From the NCBI RefSeq assembly GCF_022538185.1, contig NZ_JAKYXC010000004.1:28310-92309 (forward strand): a stretch of 64,000 nt of DNA, given 5' to 3'. This document shows positions 17,402-25,952 of the stretch, one piece after another (the stretch's first letter is position 1; each line of letters opens with the position of its first letter). The stretch is from Microbacterium sp. CFH 31415. GTDB taxonomy: Bacteria > Actinomycetota > Actinomycetes > Actinomycetales > Microbacteriaceae. The notes beneath the pieces were generated by a model, which was given only the letters and a program-made list of their open reading frames with translations, ran no database searches and was not told the DNA's origin. The translations under genes and the position numbers were made by a program.

Positions 17402-18106
17402 TCATGCAACCAGCCCCGCGGCGCCGGTCGGATCGATGTGGAAGGTCGCAGCGAAGCGCTCCAGCAGTGTCGCATCGCCCGACACCACTGACAGCACCTC
17501 GCGGTCGATCGCCTCGGCGGGCGTGACCTCGCCCGAGATGAGCAGCCGGATGCCCGGCCCGGCCGCGAACACGAGGTCGGCGGCGCCGTCGGGCATCGCG
17601 CCGCCGACCGGCGGGGCGGGAGGCGCGAGCTGGGCGATGCGCAGCTCGGGTCCGTCGACCTGCACCCGCAGCGCGACGTCGGCGACGTGCACCTCGTAGT
17701 CCGCCGCGGGGAGGTCGGCCGCGGCATCCGCTCGGAAAGCCGTCCGCAGCGCCATGGTGAGCGAGTCCGCGGTCACGACGTCTTCGGGCGCGGGGTCGCC
17801 CATCTGCGCGAAGCCCCAGCGTCCGAGTGCGAGCACCACAGGCTCGAGCCGCCGGCCGTACGGCGTGAGCTCGTACACGAGTCCGCAGTTCATCAGGGGC
17901 ACACGCCGCACGACACCGCCCTCCTGCAGCTCCTTCAGCCGCGTGGAGAGGATGTTCGTGGGGATCTTGGGCAGCCCCTGCTTGAGGTCGGTGTACCGCC
18001 GCGGCCCGACGAGCAGATCGCGGACGATGAGCAGCGCCCACCGCTCGCCGATCAGCTCGACGGCCGTCGTGACCCCGCAGTACTGCCCGTAGCTGCGGGA
18101 CGCCAC
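17402..18106 (-). CDS. HxlR family transcriptional regulator with C-terminal SCP2-like domain
   Basis: 234 residues. Residues about 5-100 are a HxlR winged helix (YGQYCGVTTAVELIGERWALLIVRDLL with the N-terminal Cys common in redox-sensing members). The rest resembles the sterol-carrier (SCP2) type domain seen in some HxlR proteins and may bind a ligand. The GTG start follows directly on the stop of the VOC gene (TAG-GTG), so the two form an operon and the regulator probably controls it through the paired sites at 18613-18648. Confidence 0.85.
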   Translation of the reverse strand: MASRSYGQYCGVTTAVELIGERWALLIVRDLLVGPRRYTDLKQGLPKIPTNILSTRLKELQEGGVVRRVPLMNCGLVYELTPYGRRLEPVVLALGRWGFAQMGDPAPEDVVTADSLTMALRTAFRADAAADLPAADYEVHVADVALRVQVDGPELRIAQLAPPAPPVGGAMPDGAADLVFAAGPGIRLLISGEVTPAEAIDREVLSVVSGDATLLERFAATFHIDPTGAAGLVA

Positions 18107-18544
18107 CTATGCCTGCGCCTGCGCCGACGCGTAGGCGTCGGGACCCTGCTCGGCCGCTTGCGGCTCCATGAAGACGAACTCGATGCCGTTGCCGTCGGGG
18201 TCTTCGAGGTCGCGGCTGTACATGAAGCCGTAGTCCTTCGGCTCGGTAGGCTCGGTGCCGCCGTTGGCCAGACCCGCTTCGACGATCTCGTCGACGGCTT
18301 CGCGCGACTCGCGGCTCAGGGCGATCAGCACCTGCGCGTGCGTCGCCGGGTCGGCGAACTCCTTCTCGGTGAAGGTCGAGAAGTACTCCCTGCTGAGCAC
18401 CATGAAGTAGACGTTGTCGTCCCAGACGATGCACGCCGCGTTCTCGTCGGTGAACAGCGGGTTGATTCCCGCGCCGAGAGACGTGTAGAACGACTTGGCC
18501 CGCTCCAGGTCGTTCGTCGCGATGTTCACGAAGATGTGCGTCAT
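18107..18544 (-). CDS. VOC family protein (glyoxalase/extradiol dioxygenase-like)
   Basis: 145 residues of one vicinal-oxygen-chelate repeat pair: FVNIATNDLERAKSFYTSLG and DPDGNGIEFVFMEP with the usual metal-ligand positions partly replaced, as in PhnB-like members. First gene of the operon with the HxlR regulator. GGGAGCAGGG precedes the ATG. Likely detoxification or binding of a small electrophile; substrate unknown. Confidence 0.85.
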   Translation of the reverse strand: MTHIFVNIATNDLERAKSFYTSLGAGINPLFTDENAACIVWDDNVYFMVLSREYFSTFTEKEFADPATHAQVLIALSRESREAVDEIVEAGLANGGTEPTEPKDYGFMYSRDLEDPDGNGIEFVFMEPQAAEQGPDAYASAQAQA

Positions 18545-18612
18545 TGCCCTGCTCCCTTGCCGGTGTCTGTCATGCCGTCGTGCCAGGTGCGGCTCCGCGG
18601 CGATGGATCAAT

Positions 18613-18629
18613 ACTTGCAAAAAGCAACA
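18613..18629. promoter_or_regulatory. HxlR-type operator, site 1
   Basis: ACTTGC-AAAAA-GCAACA, a 17-bp imperfect dyad in an AT-rich island between the VOC/HxlR operon and the histidine kinase gene. Its match to site 2 (19 bp centre to centre) suggests two dimers bound on nearly the same DNA face. Confidence 0.65.
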
Positions 18630-18631
18630 AA

Positions 18632-18648
18632 GCTTGTCAATAGCAAGT
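18632..18648. promoter_or_regulatory. HxlR-type operator, site 2
   Basis: On the reverse strand ACTTGC-TATTG-ACAAGC. It contains a consensus -35 TTGACA (18635-18640, reverse strand) reading toward the VOC gene, so occupancy would block that promoter. Confidence 0.65.
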
Positions 18649-18722
18649 GGACGCGGCGGAGGAGCCGGGACTCCGCCGTGCGGGGGATGCCCGGGCAGCC
18701 GCGACGGCCCTACCGTGGAGGG

Positions 18723-19982
18723 ATGTCCCTGAACTCCCCCGCCCGGCGCACGCCCGCGTCGCCCGCAGAGCTGCGCAACGACGTCTGGCTCGCAGGCGCC
18801 CTGCTGCTCGGCGCGGTGCTCAGCGCCGCCCTCGGCTCGGTCGCCGGCATCTACGGCGACGAGACCCGGCAGGGTATGCAGTGGGCGCTCCTCTACGCCT
18901 TCGGCCTCACCGCACCCTTGGCGCTGCGGCGCCGCTACCCCGAGATCGTCGCGGTCGTGATCGCCGCGGTGTTCTTCGTCGGGGTGACCATGCGCATCCC
19001 CGAGCTCTACGTCGGCAACATCGCGGTGTTCATCGCGATGTACACCGTGGGCGCGTGGGTCGACGACCGTCGACGCGCCATGATCGTCCGCATCGCGATC
19101 ATCGTCGGGATGTTCCTGTGGCTGCTGGTCACGACGTTCCAGTCCGCGACCGCGCCGACCGACGAGGGCCTCTCGCGCGAGGGCCTGTTCTCGCCGTTCG
19201 TCGCGTTCATGCTGATCCAGTTCCTCGTCAACGCCGCGTTCTTCGGCGGGGCGTACTACATGGGCGACCGTGCGTACGCGTCGGCGCTCGAGCGGGCCGC
19301 ACTCGAAGAGCGCACCCGCGAGCTCGAGAGCGAGCGCGAGGTGACGGCCGCCCAGGCGGTGGCGCTCGACCGCGTGCGCATCGCCCGCGAACTGCACGAC
19401 GTCGTCGCACACCACGTGTCGGCGATGGGCGTTCAGGCCGGCGCCGCCCGCGCCGTGATGGACCGCGATCCCGAGGCCGCCCGTGCCGCGCTGTCGGGGG
19501 TCGAGGCATCCGCTCGCTCTGCTCTCGACGACCTGCGCCACCTGCTCGAGACGCTGCGGACGCCTGACGGAGAACCGCCGAACGCGTCGACCGTACGGCT
19601 GGCCGGGCTCGCCGAACTGGTCGCACACGCCAACGCGAACGGCCTGCCCACGACCCTGACAGTCGTCGGCGACGAGACCCCGGTGCCCGACCTCGTGCAG
19701 GTGAACATCTACCGCGTCGCCCAGGAGGCGCTCACGAATGCGCGCCGCCACGGCGGACCGGATGCGGCGGCCGACGTGCGCCTGCGCTACGCCGGCGACG
19801 CGGTCGAGCTCGAGATCGTCAACACCGGGCGCGTCGTCGCGGCGCTGCGCCCCGGCCTCGGCATCGTCGGCATGCGCGAGCGCGCGGGCGCGTCGGGCGG
19901 GACGCTCGAGGCGGCGCCGCGCGCACGGGGCGGCTTCCTCGTGCGGCTGAGCGTGCCGCTTGCCGAGCGGGTCGTCGCGTGA
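18723..19982 (+). CDS. sensor histidine kinase (HisKA_3, NarL-type system)
   Basis: 419 residues: about five to six N-terminal membrane helices (residues 20-175), a coiled segment (LEERTRELESEREVTAAQAV), the HisKA_3 phospho-site RIARELHDVVAHHVSAMG and a HATPase_c domain with NIYRVAQEALTNARRH and GLGIVGMRERA. The frame is open upstream, but ATG 18723 follows TACCGT (18711-18716) by 6 bases. The compact membrane sensor without a large outer domain resembles intramembrane-sensing kinases of cell-wall stress systems. Overlaps the response regulator by 4 bases (GTGA). Confidence 0.92.
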   Translation: MSLNSPARRTPASPAELRNDVWLAGALLLGAVLSAALGSVAGIYGDETRQGMQWALLYAFGLTAPLALRRRYPEIVAVVIAAVFFVGVTMRIPELYVGNIAVFIAMYTVGAWVDDRRRAMIVRIAIIVGMFLWLLVTTFQSATAPTDEGLSREGLFSPFVAFMLIQFLVNAAFFGGAYYMGDRAYASALERAALEERTRELESEREVTAAQAVALDRVRIARELHDVVAHHVSAMGVQAGAARAVMDRDPEAARAALSGVEASARSALDDLRHLLETLRTPDGEPPNASTVRLAGLAELVAHANANGLPTTLTVVGDETPVPDLVQVNIYRVAQEALTNARRHGGPDAAADVRLRYAGDAVELEIVNTGRVVAALRPGLGIVGMRERAGASGGTLEAAPRARGGFLVRLSVPLAERVVA

Positions 19983-20689
19983 CGGGTTCGCCGATCCGGG
20001 TGCTGCTCGTCGACGATCACGCCGTGATGCGCGCCGGCTTCCGCATGATCCTCGAGGCGGCGGGCGACATCACCATCGTGGGCGAGGCCGCGACCGGAGT
20101 GGAGGGCGTGGCGGCGGCATCCGCTCTGCACCCCCACGTGGTGTGCATGGACGTGCAGATGCCCGACATGGACGGGCTCGAGGCGACCCGGCGCATCGTC
20201 GCCGACCCGGCGATCGCCGCGGCCGTCGTGGTCGTGACGACCTTCGACCGTGACGACTACCTGTTCTCGGCCCTGTCGGCGGGGGCGAGCGGTTTCCTGC
20301 TGAAGAACGCCGGCCCGGAGGAGCTCGTCTCGGCCGTGCGCGTCGCGGCAGCGGGCGACGCACTGCTCGCGCCCGAGGTCACGCGGCGGGTGATCGCCCG
20401 GTTCGCGGATGGCGAGTCTTCCGGCTCACCCGTCACGAATGGCCGCCGCGACGCGCACAATGCGACAGGTGAGCAACCCGGGCGAGGCACCCTGCCCGTC
20501 GAGCTCACCGAGCGCGAGGACGAGGTGCTGCGCCTGGTCGCGCAGGCCCTGAGCAACGCCGAGATCGCCGAGCGGCTCTACATCGGCGAGGCGACGGTCA
20601 AGACGCACGTCTCGAACGTGCTGCAGAAGCTCGGCGCCCGTGACAGGGTCGCCGCCGTCGTGTACGCGCTCCGCCACGGCTTGGTCTGA
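19979..20689 (+). CDS. NarL/FixJ family response regulator
   Basis: 236 residues: receiver domain with DD (residues 12-13), phospho-acceptor Asp in VVCMDVQMPDMDG and Lys in FLLKNAG; then an unusually long linker (residues about 140-170) and a LuxR helix-turn-helix (LTEREDEVLRLVAQALSNAE). Partner of the kinase. The ABC exporter operon at 21.5 kb, with a palindrome just upstream of its -35, is a plausible target. Confidence 0.92.
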   Translation: MTGSPIRVLLVDDHAVMRAGFRMILEAAGDITIVGEAATGVEGVAAASALHPHVVCMDVQMPDMDGLEATRRIVADPAIAAAVVVVTTFDRDDYLFSALSAGASGFLLKNAGPEELVSAVRVAAAGDALLAPEVTRRVIARFADGESSGSPVTNGRRDAHNATGEQPGRGTLPVELTEREDEVLRLVAQALSNAEIAERLYIGEATVKTHVSNVLQKLGARDRVAAVVYALRHGLV

Positions 20690-20704
20690 CCCCTCGCGGG
20701 AAGG

Positions 20705-20742
20705 CGGAACGCCCCGTGCCCGCCGGGGCCCGGGGCGTTCCG
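20705..20742. terminator. bidirectional terminator
   Basis: Perfect 12-bp stem CGGAACGCCCCG / CGGGGCGTTCCG with a 14-base loop, centred between the convergent response regulator and FMN reductase genes. Confidence 0.85.
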
Positions 20743-20752
20743 TGGGCCGGGA

Positions 20753-21322
20753 TCAGGCCGCGACGGGAACCGACGCGTAGCGGTCGACGAGCGCGCCGAA
20801 CGCCTCGAGGTAGCCGACGAGGAACTCGGCCGTCTGCTCGTTGGTGACCTCGCCGGTCTCGGTGAACAGGCCGGGGGTCGACTGCACATAGCCCTCGGGC
20901 TGGCCGAGCGTCGGGGCGTTGTAGTGGCTGAGGATCGCCTTGAGGTGCTGCTGCGCCGCAGCGGTGGCGATGCCGCCGCCCGAGGTGCCGATGACGGCGG
21001 TGGGCTTGCCGTTGAACGAGCCCTGGCCCCAGGGGCGGGCAGCCCAATCGAGGGCGTTCTTCAGCACGCCGGGGATCGAGCGGCTGTACTCGGGGGTGAC
21101 GATGATGACGCCGTCGACCTCGTCGATGGCGTGCTTGAAGTCGCGCGCGACCTGCGGGTAGTCGGCGTCGAAGTCGGGCGAGTAGAAGGGGAGGTCCTTG
21201 ATCGGGATCTCGACCAGGGTAGTGCCCTCGGGTGCGAGGCGCTCGAGCGCCTTAGCGAGGCGAAGGTTGATCGAGGTCGACGAGATGCTGCCGACGATGT
21301 AGCCGATGGTCCGCTCGGACAT
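20753..21322 (-). CDS. NAD(P)H-dependent FMN reductase
   Basis: 189 residues, flavodoxin-like fold: GSISSTSINLRLA (FMN phosphate loop), TPEYSRSIPGVLKNALDW (the family's PEYN-like motif) and GTSGGGIATA. It reduces FMN or azo/quinone compounds with NAD(P)H. AGAAGGAG lies before ATG 21322. Its leader carries a strong hairpin followed by a T-rich run (21354-21381), suggesting transcription attenuation. Confidence 0.9.
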   Translation of the reverse strand: MSERTIGYIVGSISSTSINLRLAKALERLAPEGTTLVEIPIKDLPFYSPDFDADYPQVARDFKHAIDEVDGVIIVTPEYSRSIPGVLKNALDWAARPWGQGSFNGKPTAVIGTSGGGIATAAAQQHLKAILSHYNAPTLGQPEGYVQSTPGLFTETGEVTNEQTAEFLVGYLEAFGALVDRYASVPVAA

Positions 21323-21353
21323 GGGTGTGTGCTCCTTCTGGAAAAACGAAAAG

Positions 21354-21381
21354 ACGTCCCGGTGGTGGCCACCGTGGACGT
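21354..21381 (-). promoter_or_regulatory. attenuator-like hairpin in the FMN reductase leader
   Basis: Reverse strand: arms ACGTCC(A)CGGTGG and CCACCGGGACGT (12 bp, one bulge, CCA loop) followed at once by CTTTTCGTTTTT and then the RBS. This has the form of an intrinsic terminator placed upstream of the gene, 32 bases before the start codon. It could also be a DNA operator. Confidence 0.5.
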
Positions 21382-21474
21382 TCCACAACCATGCAAGCGC
21401 ATCGGTTCGAGATCTATTCCGGCGAATGGAGAAGTCGTCATCCCGCCGCTCCCTCGCGCGGCTGATCGCACGAA

Positions 21475-21490
21475 TCCCCCCTGAGGGGGA
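21475..21490. promoter_or_regulatory. palindrome adjoining the ABC operon promoter
   Basis: TCCCCC-CTGA-GGGGGA, ending where the -35 region begins for the -10 TAGCGT at 21513-21518. This is the position expected of a class II activator site, possibly for the neighbouring NarL-type regulator. Confidence 0.4.
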
Positions 21491-21547
21491 GGACGCGCGG
21501 TCGCGGGCTCCGTAGCGTCGGACGCAGGAATCGACAGGAGGAGTGGG

Positions 21548-22432
21548 ATGCTGCAGCTGACGGGGATCACCAAGAGCTACGGAGGGCGGCGCGTGCTCGA
21601 CGACGTCGCGTTCGACGTCGAACCGGGCAGGCTCACCGGCTTCGTGGGCGGCAACGGCGCGGGCAAGACGACGACGATGCGCATCGTCCTGGGTGTGCTC
21701 GCCAAGGACGGCGGCGACGTCCGTCTCGACGGCGCAGAGGTCACGGCGTCCGATCGCCGCCGCTTCGGCTACATGCCTGAGGAGCGCGGGCTCTACCCGA
21801 AGATGAAAGTGCTCGAGCACATCGTGTACCTCGCGCGCCTCCACGGGTTCGCAAAGGTGGACGCCACGGCCCGCGCCACAGCGCTGCTCGAACAGCTCGG
21901 GCTCGGCGAGCGCCTGGACGACAACGTCGAGACGCTCTCGCTCGGCAACCAGCAGCGTGCGCAGATCGCCGCGGCCCTGGTGCACGACCCGCAGGTCCTG
22001 ATCCTCGACGAGCCCTTCTCGGGACTCGACCCGCTCGCTGTCGACGTCGTCGCAGGCGTGCTGCAGGAGCGCGCCGCCGGCGGTGCCGCCGTGCTCTTCT
22101 CGTCGCACCAGCTCGACGTCGTCGAGCGGCTGTGCGACGACCTCGTCATCATCGCCGGCGGCACGATCCGCGCGGCCGGTGCCCGCGACGCGCTGCGCGC
22201 TCAGCACTCCACCCGCCGCTTCGAGCTCGTATCGACGGGCGATGCCGGGTGGCTGCGCTCCGAGCCCGGGGTCGAGGTCCTCGACTTCGACGGCGGCTAC
22301 GCCGTGTTCGACGCCGACACCGACGAGACCGCCCAGCGCGTGCTGCGCCGGGCCGTAGACCAGGGCGATGTCGCGAGCTTCGCGCCGCAGCATCCCAGCC
22401 TCGCCCAGATCTTCAAGGAGGTCATCCAGTGA
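21548..22432 (+). CDS. ABC transporter ATP-binding protein
   Basis: 294 residues. Walker A GGNGAGKTTT, Q-loop region YMPEERGLYPKM, signature LSLGNQQR, Walker B LILDEPFSGLD and switch His in SSHQLDVV. The C-terminal extension after residue 220 is typical of NatA/DrrA-type exporters (DUF4162). A very strong RBS (AGGAGGAG) precedes ATG. Pairs with the permease that overlaps its stop by 4 bases. Confidence 0.93.
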   Translation: MLQLTGITKSYGGRRVLDDVAFDVEPGRLTGFVGGNGAGKTTTMRIVLGVLAKDGGDVRLDGAEVTASDRRRFGYMPEERGLYPKMKVLEHIVYLARLHGFAKVDATARATALLEQLGLGERLDDNVETLSLGNQQRAQIAAALVHDPQVLILDEPFSGLDPLAVDVVAGVLQERAAGGAAVLFSSHQLDVVERLCDDLVIIAGGTIRAAGARDALRAQHSTRRFELVSTGDAGWLRSEPGVEVLDFDGGYAVFDADTDETAQRVLRRAVDQGDVASFAPQHPSLAQIFKEVIQ

Positions 22433-23535
22433 GCACCCCCACACGCACCGCCGCGGCCGGCCTCGGCACGGCCCAGGCAGTCTGGCTCGTCGCCGAGCGC
22501 GAGATCGGCTCGAAGCTGCGCAGCAAGGCGTTCGTCATCTCGACGGCGATCCTGCTGATCGGCGCGCTGGCGCTCGTCATCTGGGGCGGCTTCGCGGCCG
22601 CGAACTCCACCGGCACCCCGGTAGCGGTGACAGCGGATGCCTCGTCCGCCGTCGCGGACGTGCAGGGACTCGACATCACCGAGGTCGATGACCGCGCCGC
22701 CGCTGAGGCGCTCGTCGCGGACGGCGACGTCGACGCCGCCATCGTGGCCGACCCGGAGTCGCCGGTCGGGATCGCCGTGATCGCGGACTCGAACGCCCCG
22801 TCGCAGCTGCTGCTGCAGCTGTCGCAGGCACCGACGGTCGTACTGCTCGAGCCTCAGACAGGCAATCAGGCGCTCGGCTACCTCGCGGCGATCGGCTTCG
22901 GTGTCGTGTTCCTGTTCGCGGCATCGATGTTCGGCGGCACGATCGCGCAGAGCGTCGTCGAAGAGAAGCAGACCCGCGTGGTCGAGCTGCTCATCTCGGC
23001 GATCCCGGTGCGCGCCCTGCTCGCCGGCAAGGTGATCGGCAACACGATCCTCGCGATGGGGCAGATCCTGCTGCTCGCGGCGATCGCGATCGTCGGCCTG
23101 ACGGTCACCGGTCAGACGGCACTGCTGCAGGGGCTCGGCGGGCCGATCGCCTGGTTCGCCGTGTTCTTCCTGTTCGGGTTCATCCTGCTGGCGGCGCTGT
23201 TCGCGGCCGCGGCGTCGATGGTCTCGCGCATGGAGGACGTCGGCTCGACCACCACCCCGCTCACGATGCTCATCATGGCGCCGTACTTCCTGGTGATCTT
23301 CTTCTTCGACAACCCGCTCGTGCTGGGGATCATGTCGTACGTGCCGTTCTCCGCGCCGGTGGGCATGCCGATGCGACTGTTCCTCGGCGAGGCGCAGTGG
23401 TGGGAGCCGCTGCTGTCGCTCGCGATCCTCATCGCGACGTGCATCGCCGCGATCCTGGTCGGCTCGCGCATCTACGAGAACTCGCTGCTGCGCATGGGCG
23501 GCCGCGTGAAGCTCTCGGAGGCGCTCGCCGGCTGA
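22429..23535 (+). CDS. ABC transporter permease (NatB/ABC-2 type)
   Basis: 368 residues from GTG 22429 (GTGA overlap, AAGGAGG upstream). One helix near residue 45, a roughly 130-residue extracytoplasmic domain, then five to six helices; the segment GGTIAQSVVEEKQTRVVELL is the conserved ABC-2/NatB coupling motif. With the ATPase it forms an exporter for sodium, a drug or an antimicrobial peptide; the nearby two-component system fits an envelope-stress role. Confidence 0.9.
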   Translation: MSTPTRTAAAGLGTAQAVWLVAEREIGSKLRSKAFVISTAILLIGALALVIWGGFAAANSTGTPVAVTADASSAVADVQGLDITEVDDRAAAEALVADGDVDAAIVADPESPVGIAVIADSNAPSQLLLQLSQAPTVVLLEPQTGNQALGYLAAIGFGVVFLFAASMFGGTIAQSVVEEKQTRVVELLISAIPVRALLAGKVIGNTILAMGQILLLAAIAIVGLTVTGQTALLQGLGGPIAWFAVFFLFGFILLAALFAAAASMVSRMEDVGSTTTPLTMLIMAPYFLVIFFFDNPLVLGIMSYVPFSAPVGMPMRLFLGEAQWWEPLLSLAILIATCIAAILVGSRIYENSLLRMGGRVKLSEALAG

Positions 23536-23544
23536 GCTCGATTC

Positions 23545-23589
23545 CGGATGCCTCGTCCCTCGCTCTGTGCGCGCGGGGCGAGGCATCCG
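23545..23589. terminator. bidirectional terminator
   Basis: Perfect 11-bp stem CGGATGCCTCG / CGAGGCATCCG around a 23-base G+C-rich loop, between the convergent permease and VOC genes. Confidence 0.8.
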
Positions 23590-23593
23590 TCGT

Positions 23594-23974
23594 TCACTCC
23601 GTCTTCAGCACCGCCAGCACGTTGCCCGACGGGTCGCGGAACCACGCGATCGCGGGGCCCATGTCGCGCGAGATGCCCTTCGCGTCGGTGGGGAACTCGG
23701 AGTCGTCGTAGATCTTGGTCACGACGCCGCGCGCGTTGAGGTCGTCGACCGCCGCCTCGACGTCGTCGACGTCGAAGTTCAGGATGGTGAAGACGGCCGG
23801 CTCGTGGTCGTCCTTCGGATAGACCATCACGCGTGCGCCGCTTCCGATCGTGAGTTCGAGGATGCCCATGTCATACTCCTGCACGGGCAGGCCGAGGGTC
23901 TCGCCGTAGAAGGTCTTCGCCGCGCCGAGGTCGGTGACGGCGAAGCTGCTGAAGGCGCGAGCGGGTGTGAACAT
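23594..23974 (-). CDS. VOC family protein
   Basis: 126 residues: FAVTDLGAAKTFYGETLGLP, a central beta repeat (VFTILNFDVDDVEAAVDDL) and WFRDPSGNVLAVL. A single-domain glyoxalase/bleomycin-resistance-like fold that works as a dimer; substrate unknown. Good RBS (CAGGGAGA). Confidence 0.87.
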   Translation of the reverse strand: MFTPARAFSSFAVTDLGAAKTFYGETLGLPVQEYDMGILELTIGSGARVMVYPKDDHEPAVFTILNFDVDDVEAAVDDLNARGVVTKIYDDSEFPTDAKGISRDMGPAIAWFRDPSGNVLAVLKTE

Positions 23975-24055
23975 GCTGTCTCCCTGGGTCGTGGCTGCAG
24001 CCAGCCTCCGCCTCCGGCGGCGCGGTGTCCAGGGGTGCGGTGCGGTGCCGCGCCG

Positions 24056-25267
24056 TCAGAGCCGCTCGACCACGGTCGCGACACCCATACCGCCGCCGAT
24101 GCAGAGCGTGGCCAGGCCGTAGCGTCCGCCGGTGCGCTCGAGCTCGTCGATCAGCGTGCCGAGGATCATCGCGCCGGTGGCGCCGAGCGGGTGCCCCATT
24201 GCGATCGCGCCGCCATTGACGTTGGTGCGCTCATGCGGGAAGTCGTCGAGGTCGCGCATGAGGCGCAGGGCGACGGAGGCGAACGCCTCATTGATCTCGA
24301 CGAGGTCGATGTCGTGGATGCGGAGCCCAGCGCGCTCGAGGGCGAGCCTCGACGCCGGGCCGGGGCCGGTCAGCATGATCGTGTGCTCGGTGCTCACGAC
24401 GGCGGCCGAGCGGATGCGGGCGCGCGGCGTGAGTCCGTGACGCTCGCCGGCCCGCTCACTGCCGACGAGCACGAGGGCGGCGCCGTCGACGATGCCCGAC
24501 GAGTTGCCGGCGTGGTGGACGTGCTGGATCGCGCCCGCCTCGGGATACTTCGCGAGCGCGAGGTCGTCGTAGCCGACGGCGCCCATCGCCGCGAAGGCCG
24601 GGGCCAGCGCGGCCAGGGTCTCGACCGTCGTGCCAGGGCGGATGATCTCGTCGCGCTCGAGCAGCGGCGTGCCGTCGGCGCCGAGAACGGGGATGACCGA
24701 CCGGTCGAACCGGCCCTCCTCCCAGGCGCGGGCGGCGCGCTCGTGCGACGTCGCGGCGAAGCGGTCGACGTCTTCGCGCGTGTAGTCCTCGAGCGTCGCG
24801 ATGAGGTCGGCGCTGATGCCCTGCGGCACGGAGTCGGGCGAGATCGCCGCCGCACGGTCGGTGGAGAACGGGCTGCCGTCAGAGCCCATCGGCACGCGGC
24901 TCATGGACTCGACGCCGCCCGCGAGGAAGAGGTCCTCCCAGCCGGACCGCACGCGTGCCGCCGCCTGGTTGACGGCCTCGAGGCCTGAGCCGCAGAAGCG
25001 GTTGAGCTGCACTCCGGGGACCGAGTCGGGCAGGCCGGCGGCGAGCGCGGCGACCTTCGCGATGTCGGAGCCCTGGTCGCCGATCGGAGTGACGCACCCG
25101 AGGATGACGTCGTCGACTCCCGCCGGGTCGAGACCGGGATGCCGGTCGCGCAGCGCGTCGACGAGGCCCACGACGAGCTCGTGCGGTGCCACCCCGTGCA
25201 GTGTTCCGGTCGCCTTGCCGCGACCGCGCGGCGTGCGCACCGCGTCGTAGACGTAGGCGTCGGTCAT
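24056..25267 (-). CDS. acetyl-CoA C-acetyltransferase (thiolase)
   Basis: 403 residues. All thiolase catalytic elements are present: nucleophilic Cys in [18 protein letters not shown], His in [15 protein letters not shown] and the second Cys in CIGGGMG. Start ATG 25267 with AGGGAGA upstream; the frame extends further but the family N-terminus ([15 protein letters not shown]) begins here. Degradative or biosynthetic thiolase; with no partner genes alongside, the pathway is not evident. Confidence 0.94.
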   Translation of the reverse strand: MTDAYVYDAVRTPRGRGKATGTLHGVAPHELVVGLVDALRDRHPGLDPAGVDDVILGCVTPIGDQGSDIAKVAALAAGLPDSVPGVQLNRFCGSGLEAVNQAAARVRSGWEDLFLAGGVESMSRVPMGSDGSPFSTDRAAAISPDSVPQGISADLIATLEDYTREDVDRFAATSHERAARAWEEGRFDRSVIPVLGADGTPLLERDEIIRPGTTVETLAALAPAFAAMGAVGYDDLALAKYPEAGAIQHVHHAGNSSGIVDGAALVLVGSERAGERHGLTPRARIRSAAVVSTEHTIMLTGPGPASRLALERAGLRIHDIDLVEINEAFASVALRLMRDLDDFPHERTNVNGGAIAMGHPLGATGAMILGTLIDELERTGGRYGLATLCIGGGMGVATVVERL

Positions 25268-25349
25268 GGGGTCTCCCTTGGTCGCTCGTTCCATCGTGCC
25301 ACCGTGCGCTCGGTCCCGGCCGCGGAGCGCGCGAAGCGAGGGGGACGCG

Positions 25350-25817
25350 TCAGCGCTCGACGAGCACGCCGTCGGAGTCTGCCCAGACGTGCCGGCCGGG
25401 CGCGAAGACCACGCCCCCGATCTCGACGGGCACATCGACCTCGCCGACGCCGTCCTTCGCGCTCTTGCGCGGGTTCGAGCCGAGAGCCTTCACGCCGATC
25501 GGGAGGGCGGCGATCGCCTCACGGTCGCGGATCGCTCCGTGCACGATGATCCCGGCCCATCCGTGCTCGACCGCCGACGCGGCGATCAGGTCGCCGACGA
25601 GCGCCGACTGCAGCGAGCCGCCGCCGTCGATCACGAGCACGGCGCCGTCGCCCGGTGTGGCGAGCAGGGCCTTCACCAGCGCGTTGTCGCGGTGGCAGCG
25701 CACCGTGCGGATCGGTCCGTCGAAAGCCACCCGGCCGCCGAGGTCGTGCAGCTGAAGGGAGAGCGAGTCGAGCGCGTCCCCGTGCTCGTCGTAGAGGTCG
25801 GCCGTCGCGATGGTCAT
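25350..25817 (-). CDS. rraA: RraA family protein (RNase E inhibitor-like / HMG aldolase-like)
   Basis: 155 residues: the RraA fold with [19 protein letters not shown] and [17 protein letters not shown], including the GxLxxD/RD metal-site residues used by 4-hydroxy-4-methyl-2-oxoglutarate aldolases. In actinobacteria the RNase-regulator role is unproven, so aldolase activity is equally possible. TAGCGT (25824-25829, reverse strand) lies 6 bases before ATG. Confidence 0.85.
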   Translation of the reverse strand: MTIATADLYDEHGDALDSLSLQLHDLGGRVAFDGPIRTVRCHRDNALVKALLATPGDGAVLVIDGGGSLQSALVGDLIAASAVEHGWAGIIVHGAIRDREAIAALPIGVKALGSNPRKSAKDGVGEVDVPVEIGGVVFAPGRHVWADSDGVLVER

Positions 25818-25853
25818 GCGGCCACGCTACGACGCGCGCTGAGCGCTCGCCGC

Positions 25854-25929
25854 GTCAAACCGTCGGGAAGAATCGCCGTATTTCCTCGGCGGTGAAGCCC
25901 GGAGCGGGCGTTTCTCCCGACGGTTTGAC
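25854..25929. repeat. 76-bp structured inverted repeat
   Basis: Perfect 15-bp terminal arms GTCAAACCGTCGGGA / TCCCGACGGTTTGAC enclose 46 bases that can form two more hairpins (CGCCG/CGGCG at 25874-25891 and GCCCG/CGGGC at 25897-25909). The result is a three-way junction on either strand. It lies between the ArsR-type regulator stop and the rraA promoter. It may be a terminator, an intergenic REP/MITE-like element or a structured RNA; the long arms and internal order are unusual for a plain terminator. Confidence 0.6.
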
Positions 25930-25952
25930 GAGTGGCGCCCCGCCCGGGTCGC

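Noticed and set aside
24056..25267. Thiolase plus RraA as a degradation operon
   Set aside because: The genes are separated by about 80 bases, rraA has its own leaderless promoter, and no acyl-CoA partner genes are present.
25854..25929. tRNA-like cloverleaf reading of the inverted repeat
   Set aside because: No anticodon stem of correct geometry, no T-loop GTTCGA and no CCA end; arms are 15 bp rather than 7.
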